Shown: positions 1 to 4,021 of the stretch, in pieces
How the letters are laid out: each line of letters opens with the position of its first letter
How positions within the stretch are numbered: the stretch's first letter is position 1
Origin: Eubacteriales bacterium
GTDB lineage: Bacteria; Bacillota_A; Clostridia; Lachnospirales; Lachnospiraceae
DNA length: 8,330 bases
Assembly: GCA_030527765.1 (NCBI GenBank)
Contig: JAUNAE010000141.1
Location: 782 to 9,111 of the forward strand
Direction: 5' to 3'
Notes under the pieces: model-generated
Database searches by the model: none
Seen by the model: the letters and a program-made list of their open reading frames with translations, nothing else
Told to the model about the DNA's origin: nothing
Translations under genes and position numbers: made by a program

Positions 1-62
1 CCCTGCTCTCGGGAAGCTCTGTACATATTATACACCTTTTTGAAATCTAATGAATCAGGAAA

Positions 63-90
63 AGCCTACAATCCTCCAGGGAGGGCGGCT
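63..90 (-). terminator. Possible terminator of the repressor-immA operon
   Basis: An outer arm pair AGCC (63-66)/GGCT (87-90) encloses an inner pair CCTCC (73-77)/GGAGG (80-84). On the minus strand the structure is followed by TTTTCC, and on the plus strand by ATTATTATTTT. It sits about 90 bp beyond the leftward immA stop, where a lysogeny-operon terminator would be expected, and might act in both directions. The bulges between the arms and the short T-run make this a weak call. Confidence 0.3.
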
Positions 91-106
91 ATTATTATTT
101 TGACTT

Positions 107-135
107 TTGTAATTCACGCCGCAATCAGTTATAAT
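107..135 (+). promoter_or_regulatory. Candidate sigma-70/SigA promoter pointing right
   Basis: The -35-like TTGTAA (107-112) is separated by exactly 17 bp from a perfect -10 TATAAT (130-135). Transcription would begin near 142 and run into the terminator at 186-216, giving a transcript of about 75 nt with no obvious reading frame. The -35 matches consensus at four of six positions. In an AT-rich intergenic stretch a chance match is possible. Confidence 0.4.
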
Positions 136-141
136 GATATC

Positions 142-216
142 GAGAACTCTTCTCTATTTATCTTTATACACTCTTAACCCCTCAACCCTCACGGCGCAAG
201 CTGTGGGGGCTTTTTT
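142..216 (+). ncRNA. Candidate small RNA antisense to the immA 3' end
   Basis: Inferred from a promoter-like element ending at 135 and a strong intrinsic terminator ending at 216 with no gene between. The predicted RNA would have a 5' hairpin (GAGAA/TTCTC, 142-154), an AT-rich single strand, a C-rich segment around 177-188 (ACCCCTCAACCC) and the terminator stem. Its last 35 nt are complementary to the 3' end of the leftward immA-like gene. C-rich unpaired segments in Firmicute small RNAs often pair with ribosome binding sites, and this phage has several G-rich ones. I recognise no known RNA family. The alternative is that only the terminator is functional, stopping a transcript that enters from the left. 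Confidence 0.3.
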
Positions 217-427
217 CGTGCACTGCAATCTCGATTAGATCAGCGGGGCGGCAGTCTGAGCAATCACCATCCTCGATATGCTCAATCTCGTGCCTGTATG
301 CTCGCAGTTGCCTTTCTGCGGAATCTCGGGCGTTTAAAATAATGGTGTGATAGCCGTCAATGTCGGTCTTCGTGTATCCGTGGATAGTGCACGGCATATC
401 TTCAAATTTCGCAATCGAATTATTCAA
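182..427 (-). CDS. Small ImmA/IrrE-family metallopeptidase
   Basis: An 81-residue protein with the zinc-peptidase motif HEIEH at residues 46-50, preceded by the family-like stretch INAR/LRAYRHE (about 30-48); an acidic segment follows, with E66 a possible third ligand. In ICEBs1-type elements ImmA cleaves the ImmR repressor to induce excision and transfer; here the next gene upstream in the operon is the CI-like repressor, so the same anti-repressor role is inferred. The start is TTG at 425-427, chosen because GGGGAGG (435-441) lies 7 nt upstream and no ATG is nearby. The protein is much shorter than typical ImmA (about 125-170 residues) and consists of little more than the catalytic core. 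The C-terminus is encoded by the rightward terminator hairpin. Confidence 0.8.
   Translation of the reverse strand: MNNSIAKFEDMPCTIHGYTKTDIDGYHTIILNARDSAERQLRAYRHEIEHIEDGDCSDCRPADLIEIAVHEKSPHSLRREG
186..216 (+). terminator. Strong rho-independent terminator, rightward
   Basis: A 10-bp stem with two G-T pairs, CCCTCACGGC (186-195) and GCTGTGGGGG (200-209), closes on a GCAA tetraloop (196-199) and is followed by C and six T (211-216). Only the plus strand has the T-tract, so it stops rightward transcription and shields the leftward repressor-immA operon from antisense reading. It overlaps the coding end of the immA-like gene, whose last ten or so residues are encoded by the hairpin. Confidence 0.8.
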
Positions 428-465
428 ATGATCACCTCCCCTGTTTAATCAATCGTGTAGACGAA

Positions 466-861
466 TCAACATGGTTCATCTCCATCATAGCCGCTCATGC
501 GGTCAATCATTTCTTTTACGAAGTTGATATCCTCTTCTTTTACCTTTCGGGACGCGTCAAAGAGGACGCGATAACGCGGGCTCTGATGCAGGAAGTTTGC
601 GAGGTCGCGGGCATCTTCGTCGATGTAGTAATGGTCTTGTTCTTCCTGTTCTTCCATGATATCAACGCGCGTGCAGTTGAAATAGTGGCACAACCTGTCA
701 ATTGCAGACATGCGCGGGATGCGGGTGCCGTTCATCCAGCTCGATAAAGTAGCTTTACTGATGCCGAGGTCTTTCGACACCTCAGCTTGTGTTTTATCAT
801 GTTCCAACATAATGCGTCTTAAGTTTCTCGCAATTAGTTTTGCATATTCGGATTCTGACAT
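466..861 (-). CDS. CI-like XRE-family phage repressor
   Basis: A 131-residue protein. Residues 6-68 form a Cro/CI-type helix-turn-helix, with TQAEVSKDLGISKATLSSW (24-42) the core of the motif. An acidic linker (EEQEEQD, about 70-76) follows, then a C-terminal segment (LANFLHQSPRYRVLFDASRK, about 87-106) typical of Firmicute phage repressors paired with ImmA. There is no LexA/S24-type peptidase, which fits inactivation in trans by the downstream protease. The start at 861 is preferred because GGAGGG (869-874) sits 7 nt upstream; a longer in-frame start at 888 lacks a ribosome site and would put the true one inside the gene. The promoter at 891-919 serves it. It probably represses both this promoter and the divergent Cro promoter. 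Confidence 0.88.
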   Translation of the reverse strand: MSESEYAKLIARNLRRIMLEHDKTQAEVSKDLGISKATLSSWMNGTRIPRMSAIDRLCHYFNCTRVDIMEEQEEQDHYYIDEDARDLANFLHQSPRYRVLFDASRKVKEEDINFVKEMIDRMSGYDGDEPC

Positions 862-890
862 GTCATAGCCCTCCATTTCTATGTACACTC

Positions 891-919
891 ATTGTATCCC
901 TCATCGAGATAAAACTCAA
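891..919 (-). promoter_or_regulatory. Leftward repressor promoter
   Basis: On the minus strand TTGAGT (914-919) and TACAAT (891-896) are separated by 17 bp. The start point would be near 884, about 23 nt ahead of the repressor ATG. The -10 lies inside an imperfect dyad TACA-CTCAT-TGTA (884-896) that could let the repressor or Cro control this promoter. Confidence 0.7.
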
Positions 920-924
920 TAAAA

Positions 925-951
925 GTTTACAATGTGTATTGACAGTTTACA
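925..951. promoter_or_regulatory. Candidate operator between the divergent promoters
   Basis: Two direct copies of GTTTACA (925-931 and 945-951) lie 20 bp apart, about two helical turns, on either side of the Cro -35 box. A dyad TACA-ATG-TGTA spans 928-938, between the two -35 elements. A third TTACA occurs at 972-976, downstream of the rightward -10. Placement suits binding by the CI-like or Cro-like protein, but the exact operator unit is not certain from one sequence. Confidence 0.4.
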
Positions 952-967
952 GAAAGTAGACTATCAT
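939..967 (+). promoter_or_regulatory. Rightward early (Cro) promoter
   Basis: A perfect -35 TTGACA (939-944) is followed after 17 bp by -10 TATCAT (962-967). Transcription would begin near 974 and give a leader of about 40 nt before the Cro ATG at 1013. The spacer contains GTTTAC-AGAAA-GTAGAC, an imperfect inverted repeat (945-961), so a repressor bound there would block polymerase. It is the strongest promoter-like sequence I found in the window and is likely to drive the early operon. Confidence 0.8.
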
Positions 968-1012
968 GTGCTTACAGCGTTGATTGAGGTTAAAAATAAA
1001 GGGGGTGAAAGA

Positions 1013-1216
1013 ATGGCAAAGATTCCAGTAAAGGCAGCACGTGTAGCTGCTGGTCTAACGCAGGAATCATTAGCGGAAAAGTTGGGCGTTTCAAGAGCGA
1101 CAATCATCGCACTTGAGTCTGGAGAGACAGAGTTCAAGCCGCTGTATCTGTATGCATTCTGTCATGTTACAGGATTCAGCGAAGATGATATTTTATTGCC
1201 AGAAAAGTCTACTTAA
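1013..1216 (+). CDS. Cro-like XRE-family regulator
   Basis: A 67-residue protein that is almost only a helix-turn-helix: LTQESLAEKLGVSRATIIAL (residues 15-34) is the motif, followed by a YlxR/YgzD-like ending (LYLYAFCHVTGFSEDDIL) common in small XRE proteins of the YgzD/YozG type. As the first gene of the rightward operon, divergent from the repressor, it is placed to act as Cro. The ATG at 1013 is chosen over an in-frame ATG at 932 because the latter would lie upstream of the promoter's start point and lacks a ribosome site, whereas GGGGGTG (1001-1007) precedes 1013. A 7-bp-arm palindrome covers its stop codon. Confidence 0.85.
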   Translation: MAKIPVKAARVAAGLTQESLAEKLGVSRATIIALESGETEFKPLYLYAFCHVTGFSEDDILLPEKST

Positions 1217-1222
1217 AGTAGA
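1208..1222. repeat. Palindrome over the cro stop codon
   Basis: TCTACTT-A-AAGTAGA is a 15-bp perfect dyad around one central base. Its right arm AAAGTAGA also occurs in the spacer of the rightward promoter (953-960). It has no T-tract, so it is not an intrinsic terminator. It could be an additional operator for the phage repressor or an RNA hairpin just ahead of the ribosome site of the next gene (AAGGAG, 1228-1233). Confidence 0.4.
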
Positions 1223-1237
1223 TGGCAAGGAGACCAT

Positions 1238-1450
1238 ATGAAACTCAAGAACAGTTTAAAAGGACACATGTCCAGAGAAGAAGTAGATCAGGTTGTCATC
1301 ATTCGGGATGGAGAAATCACATTCTGGGGTAATCCGGATAAACTTCTGAACGCCGATTCGCTTATGGCGGAATTTGCAACGGAACTGCTGAACGATGAAG
1401 TAAAGAGCGTCAAGAACTTCAACGGTATACGTTTCATCTATGAGGTATAA
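1238..1450 (+). CDS. Hypothetical phage protein, 70 aa
   Basis: I do not recognise this family. The ATG is well placed behind AAGGAG (1228-1233, spacing 4), and the gene follows the cro-like gene by 21 bp in the same operon. The protein is soluble-looking, mixed alpha/beta, with a beta-rich start (QVVIIRDGEITFWG, about 18-31), an acidic helix in the middle and a beta-like end (GIRFIYEV). No cysteines, membrane segment or helix-turn-helix are visible. A minus-strand frame over the same interval was rejected because it has no ribosome site. Its position directly behind cro suggests an early accessory or regulatory role. Confidence 0.65.
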   Translation: MKLKNSLKGHMSREEVDQVVIIRDGEITFWGNPDKLLNADSLMAEFATELLNDEVKSVKNFNGIRFIYEV

Positions 1451-1478
1451 CACGGGACATTAGGGGGCGTGATTAGTA

Positions 1479-1628
1479 ATGCTAACTGAAGAAGAGAAAG
1501 AGTTTTATGCAGAAGTGTATAAAATAGTTCGCCTCGAATTTCGAAACGGACTGATCAAAGGGCTGATTATGGGGTTAATTGCAGGGGTAGCAGTATCCCT
1601 AATTGCCACAGAAATACTAATACACTGA
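1479..1628 (+). CDS. Short single-pass membrane protein, 49 aa
   Basis: A 49-residue frame with ATG at 1479 and AGGGGG (1462-1467) 11 nt upstream. The first 27 residues are charged (MLTEEEKEFY..., then KIVRLEFRNGLIK). The rest is a single hydrophobic segment, GLIMGLIAGVAVSLIATEIL (about 28-47), with glycine spacing typical of a transmembrane helix. An acidic N-terminus followed by positive charges next to the helix suggests a cytoplasmic N-terminus. The last 62 bp overlap the 3' end of the opposite-strand gene at 1567-1923, tail to tail. Function is unknown; small early membrane proteins in phages include superinfection-exclusion and host-takeover factors. The hydrophobic pattern, ribosome site and gap-filling position support it as real. 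Confidence 0.6.
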   Translation: MLTEEEKEFYAEVYKIVRLEFRNGLIKGLIMGLIAGVAVSLIATEILIH

Positions 1629-1923
1629 GTGCCAGGCTTAGTAGTGAAATCGTGATGGCAATCCAATTCGGGAGATCGTGAATGCGCTGCTTCCGAAGGA
1701 AAATCTTATATCTGAGATATTGGTTAGAAATTGAATAAATTCCATCCGGACAGCGGGTTTCTCTATCGTCTTCACTGAAATTAGGCTTGATAAATTCGTA
1801 TCTTCGGTATAGGGATTCAAAACATTTGATTTCAGATTCCATTTGAACAGGACGAAAGCGAAAAGAAAAAAGAGTTTTCTTTTCATCCTTCAACAGATGT
1901 ATGTCTTCAAATTTCATTGCCAT
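1567..1923 (-). CDS. C-terminally membrane-anchored protein, counter-oriented (moron-like)
   Basis: A 118-residue protein transcribed against the early operon. The start at 1923 is supported by AAAGGAGG (1931-1938) 7 nt upstream, with an in-frame ATG two codons on. Residues 1-80 are soluble and charged; the stretch DGIYSISNQYLRYKIFLRK (60-78) resembles the last strand and wing of small winged-helix modules that precede a membrane anchor in many uncharacterised Firmicute proteins. Residues 87-112 are one hydrophobic segment (NWIAITISLLSLALSVLVFL), so it is probably tail-anchored with its body in the cytoplasm. Its own extended -10 promoter at 1944-1952 would let it be expressed from the prophage, independent of lytic genes. 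That pattern fits a lysogenic-conversion gene such as superinfection exclusion; this is inference, not recognition. Confidence 0.72.
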   Translation of the reverse strand: MAMKFEDIHLLKDEKKTLFSFRFRPVQMESEIKCFESLYRRYEFIKPNFSEDDRETRCPDGIYSISNQYLRYKIFLRKQRIHDLPNWIAITISLLSLALSVLVFLWQLGILLPLQLTP

Positions 1924-1943
1924 GGCAGAACCTCCTTTAAAAA

Positions 1944-1952
1944 AGTATAGCA
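1944..1952 (-). promoter_or_regulatory. Extended -10 promoter of the membrane-anchored gene
   Basis: On the minus strand TGC-TATACT (1944-1952) matches the extended -10 form TGnTATAAT. No good -35 is seen at 16-19 bp, which is tolerated in extended -10 promoters. The start point would fall near 1937, giving a leader of only about 13-14 nt that begins at the ribosome site (1931-1938). The element lies between this gene and the rightward gene starting at 1992. Confidence 0.5.
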
Positions 1953-1991
1953 CGGATGTGTAAAAAAGAAGTAGCAGGAGAAGAAAAACAG

Positions 1992-2612
1992 ATGAGGATC
2001 ACCAGTCATCCGGATGTAGTGGAGATCATCCAGCAGAGAGGCACAGGGATCACTATTGCAGATCTTGCCGGGATTATCTGGGAAGAGACCGGCAAGAGAG
2101 CTTCGGAGTATCAGCTTCGGTCGTACTGCCGTGAAAACGGTATCGAGTATAAGGGAAATTCCAAAACACCGGATGAGGTGAAGGAATACATCTACCAGAA
2201 TGGAGAACGATCGGCAAGTGTACTCGGTGAAGAAATAAAAGATAAGTTCGGTCTGGATATCAATGTCAGCACGATCGCAAGCCTTCGTTCCAGGGCAGGA
2301 ATGACAATGGAAGCTCTCAATGCAAGGCCTTGTGAGTGGTGTGGAAAGATGTTTGTTCCGATTCGGCTGAACGGTAAATACTGTTCTACCTCGTGCAGGG
2401 ATAAGAAGAATCTGACCAATTTTTACAACAAAGAGGAAAAGACCATACCCTCACAAAAAATGGAGGAAAAACGATTTGCTGTCTCGGAGATATCGGAAAA
2501 AGCTTCAGAAGCCGGAATGTCATATGGCCAATATGTAGCAGCCACAGAATTCAAGATAAAGATCAATTTCCCTCCTTGGGTTAGAAAAACTGTAAGAAAG
2601 GGGATGATGTGA
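1992..2612 (+). CDS. Double-HTH zinc-finger DNA-binding protein
   Basis: A 206-residue protein. Residues 18-51 (TGITIADLAGIIW...YQLRSYCRENGI) and 70-103 (NGERSASVLGEEI...STIASLRSRAGM) look like two repeated helix-turn-helix modules of the kind found at the front of phage HNH endonucleases. A C4 zinc knuckle follows: Cys114, Cys117, Cys131, Cys135 (CEWCGKMF...GKYCSTSC). No HNH catalytic motif is present, so it is probably a DNA-binding regulator and not a nuclease. The tail contains ASEAGMSYGQYVAATEFKIK (171-190), a short helical segment often seen at the ends of mobile-element proteins. The ATG at 1992 follows AGGAG (1976-1980); the in-frame ATG at 1956 has no ribosome site and overlaps the divergent promoter. 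It shares TGATG with the next gene, so the two are translationally coupled. Confidence 0.75.
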   Translation: MRITSHPDVVEIIQQRGTGITIADLAGIIWEETGKRASEYQLRSYCRENGIEYKGNSKTPDEVKEYIYQNGERSASVLGEEIKDKFGLDINVSTIASLRSRAGMTMEALNARPCEWCGKMFVPIRLNGKYCSTSCRDKKNLTNFYNKEEKTIPSQKMEEKRFAVSEISEKASEAGMSYGQYVAATEFKIKINFPPWVRKTVRKGMM

Positions 2613-3025
2613 TGCGATTTCATCAGAGACTAAAAGATGTAATGCGCGAACAGGGGATATCACAGGCAGATCTTGCAAAAATCACAGGAAAGAGCCGCGG
2701 ATCCGTCAGCCAGTACATGGCTGGAAAGCAGACACCTCCTGAAGAAACAAGACGTGCAATAGCATCTGCACTCGGTTTAGAGCCGGATTACTTTGAATCG
2801 GATGTTCTTGTCGGCTTCAAGGTGAAGGATCGTGTGATTCCGAGTATCGATGTAGCTTTAGCAGCTAGATTGATGGGACTTTCGGATGTAACCGTGCGGC
2901 TGGGGTTACAGCAGCGCGTGTTCCCGTGGGGGTACGCAATTAAGACTTCCGAAAACAGATGGGTATATTTCATTAATGCCAGAAAGTTCTGCAAAGAAGA
3001 AGGGATCGGACAGGCACAGTTATGA
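2612..3025 (+). CDS. XRE-family regulator with phage C-terminal domain
   Basis: A 137-residue protein. Residues 4-58 are a Cro/CI-type helix-turn-helix (GISQADLAKITGKSRGSVSQ, 15-34). Residues 80-130 carry a second module, DVALAARLMGLSDVTVRLGL followed by FPWGYAIKT and WVYFINARKF, a domain shared by many Firmicute phage regulators that resembles a small helix-turn-helix plus a beta wing. The ATG at 2612 is used with AAAGGGG (2597-2603) 8 nt upstream; a GTG codon just before it is possible but poorly spaced. The gene overlaps the stop of the zinc-finger gene by one base and shares ATGA with the next gene. It is a third helix-turn-helix regulator in addition to CI and Cro, possibly controlling the middle genes or acting as an antirepressor. 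Confidence 0.82.
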   Translation: MRFHQRLKDVMREQGISQADLAKITGKSRGSVSQYMAGKQTPPEETRRAIASALGLEPDYFESDVLVGFKVKDRVIPSIDVALAARLMGLSDVTVRLGLQQRVFPWGYAIKTSENRWVYFINARKFCKEEGIGQAQL

Positions 3026-3330
3026 GCGGCGCGGGTTACAAGGGGAAAGTAATCAATATAGTTCCGGTAAAAAGAACGAAGACCAAAAGAGAGAATCATT
3101 TCAAGAATATGATTCTCCTGGGCATTACGGATGCGGCAACATTCGGCCTTTTAGTCTTTGTATTATTGTTTGAATTTAGTATTCCACTTTGCATAACGGG
3201 GATGGCTGTTTGCTTAACATGGCTTTTCCTCTTCTATTATGCAAATTGCATTTACGAAGGAGAAGAAACACGAAAAGAGCTTTTCGAGGAAAAAGATCTT
3301 TTCAGAGATAAGAGGGGAGCAAGGGGATGA
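3022..3330 (+). CDS. Two-pass membrane protein, 102 aa
   Basis: A 102-residue protein with a basic N-terminus (VKRTKTKRENHFK, 16-28), two hydrophobic segments (about 30-51 and 54-75) separated by a short loop (EFSIP), and a highly charged C-terminal tail (EGEETRKELFEEKDLFRDKR). The positive N-terminus suggests both ends face the cytoplasm. It starts in the ATGA overlap with the preceding regulator gene, has no strong ribosome site of its own, and so relies on coupled translation. It shares an ATGA overlap with the next gene. I do not recognise a family. It is one of several early small membrane proteins in this window. Confidence 0.7.
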   Translation: MSGAGYKGKVINIVPVKRTKTKRENHFKNMILLGITDAATFGLLVFVLLFEFSIPLCITGMAVCLTWLFLFYYANCIYEGEETRKELFEEKDLFRDKRGARG

Positions 3331-3542
3331 CACTTCACGAACTGTATGTGAAAGGTGCGATCAGCAACAAAACAAGCATTGTGGTAAAAAGACCGGGACA
3401 TTTCGTACAGGTTGGAACCTATATTTGTGATCGCGTACAGAATCATATCAAAAAAGAGATTGATTGGTATGAGTGGCGCGATACGCCGGAGGGAGGGACA
3501 ATCATTGTCCGTTTTAAGAAGGGCGGTGAAGATGATGAGTGA
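3327..3542 (+). CDS. Hypothetical phage protein, 71 aa
   Basis: A small soluble protein, beginning MTLHELYVKGAISNKTSIVV and ending in a beta strand and acidic tail (GTIIVRFKKGGEDDE). The pattern of an N-terminal helix and several strands resembles small early proteins seen in many Firmicute phages, but I cannot name a family. The ATG sits in the ATGA overlap with the membrane protein gene, with G-rich sequence GGGGAGCAAGGGG just upstream acting as ribosome site. It overlaps the start of the next gene. It has a single cysteine and no membrane segment. Confidence 0.68.
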   Translation: MTLHELYVKGAISNKTSIVVKRPGHFVQVGTYICDRVQNHIKKEIDWYEWRDTPEGGTIIVRFKKGGEDDE

Positions 3543-3762
3543 AAACAGAGCACCGATGGAGCGGATCGTGAAGGAAGACGCTGCGAAAAGCGCAGCGAAA
3601 ACAAAGAAAGTGCTGCGAAATCGCAGCGACCTGAATCCTCTCAAGCTGGCAAAGGCAATGGCCGAGGTAATTCTGATCGGTTTGATTATGCATGTGGATG
3701 TTACATGCGGGCTGATGGCAATCGTTGGGGCGGTGATTCCACTCTTAAGTGCAGATAAATAA
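3535..3762 (+). CDS. Small membrane protein with basic N-terminus, 75 aa
   Basis: A 75-residue protein. Residues 1-40 are strongly basic with the repeat AAKSAAK (16-22) and a run KTKKVLRNR. Residues 43-72 form a long hydrophobic region (AEVILIGLIMHVDVTCGLMA), long enough for one tilted helix or a short hairpin. ATG at 3535 is preferred, with AAGGGCGG upstream; ATG at 3532 is equally in frame. A start at 3412 was rejected because it lies inside the previous gene. The basic segment is encoded by two near-identical DNA hairpins read in different frames (3579-3597 and 3612-3627), so part of the sequence may serve a nucleic-acid signal. The gene overlaps the preceding stop codon. Function unknown. 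Confidence 0.65.
   Translation: MSENRAPMERIVKEDAAKSAAKTKKVLRNRSDLNPLKLAKAMAEVILIGLIMHVDVTCGLMAIVGAVIPLLSADK
3579..3627 (+). repeat. Twin hairpins with the same stem inside a gene
   Basis: CGCTGCG-AAAAG-CGCAGCG (3579-3597) and GCTGCG-AAAT-CGCAGC (3612-3627) share the GCTGCG/CGCAGC stem and an A-rich loop. Both are followed by GA. The first is read in frame as Ala-Ala-Lys-Ser-Ala-Ala; the second is read one frame off as Leu-Arg-Asn-Arg-Ser. Conservation of the DNA while the reading frame changes suggests a DNA or RNA element instead of a peptide repeat. No T-tract follows, so they are not terminators. Confidence 0.55.
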
Positions 3763-3775
3763 AAGGGGAAATAAC

Positions 3776-4021
3776 ATGGAGCGACTCAAAACATTTTGCA
3801 TCAAAGAACTTGATGAAGTTGATAGGGCTGCATTTTATGAATATGCATGCAGTGATGCAGGAAGGGCAAATTTAAAAACAGTATTCGGTATAGCAAGCGA
3901 GGAAGGAATGAGCACCGCGCTATTTGAAACATTCCTTCGATATGCAATGTATAGAAATCGTTATCGGATCAATCCATTATCTCGCAACACACTACCTTCA
4001 AATGATAACAGTATCGGGTAA
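3776..4021 (+). CDS. Hypothetical phage protein, 81 aa
   Basis: An 81-residue, mostly helical soluble protein. A mixed-charge N-terminus (MERLKTFCIKELDEVDRAAF) leads to helices rich in Ala, Glu and aromatic residues (FYEYACSDAGRANLKTVFG, then TALFETFLRYAMYRNRYR). No metal-binding, HTH or membrane pattern is evident. ATG at 3776 is used because AAAGGGG (3762-3768) lies 7 nt upstream; an in-frame ATG at 3749 overlaps the preceding stop and lacks a site. Its last 61 bp overlap the end of a minus-strand gene. The C-terminal 18 or so residues (NPLSRNTLPSNDNSIG) look unstructured and may have arisen by read-on into the opposing gene. I do not recognise the family. Confidence 0.65.
   Translation: MERLKTFCIKELDEVDRAAFYEYACSDAGRANLKTVFGIASEEGMSTALFETFLRYAMYRNRYRINPLSRNTLPSNDNSIG

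Larger units (their letters stand above)
1..181. other. Non-coding left edge
   Basis: No convincing coding region, tRNA or integrase end is visible here. The stretch is AT-rich. It holds an inverted-repeat structure (63-90), a promoter-like element on the plus strand (107-135) and a short inverted repeat GAGAA-CTC-TTCTC (142-154). On the minus strand a TATAAT hexamer (27-32) points left, but it has no good -35, so it is only a weak hint that a leftward gene such as an integrase lies beyond the window. Phage genomes of this type often place int left of immA; that gene is not in view. Confidence 0.5.

Noticed and set aside
100..135. TTGACT at 100-105 as the -35 of the 130-135 TATAAT
   Set aside because: The spacer would be 24 bp, too long; TTGTAA at 107-112 with 17 bp is the better pairing.
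169..177. CACTCTTAA here and at 3740-3748, resembling an antitermination boxA
   Set aside because: The match is short and pyrimidine-rich, neither copy has a hairpin of boxB type at the right side, and no N-like protein is evident.
932..1012. N-terminal extension of the Cro-like protein from ATG 932
   Set aside because: The ATG precedes the promoter's start point and has no ribosome site; the helix-turn-helix protein begins naturally at 1013.
1256..1453. Minus-strand 65-residue frame
   Set aside because: It is opposite a better-supported rightward gene (1238-1450), has no Shine-Dalgarno and no family-like sequence.
1638..1886. Second minus-strand frame within 1567-1923
   Set aside because: It overlaps the membrane-anchored gene in another frame and lacks a ribosome site; the 1567-1923 frame has one and a clear membrane segment.
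2976..3173. Plus-strand 65-residue frame across the XRE and membrane genes
   Set aside because: Polar, low-complexity translation with no ribosome site; the neighbouring frames are linked by ATGA overlap and explain the region.
3252..3644. Minus-strand 130-residue frame
   Set aside because: Antisense to three coupled rightward genes, no ribosome site and no domain seen.
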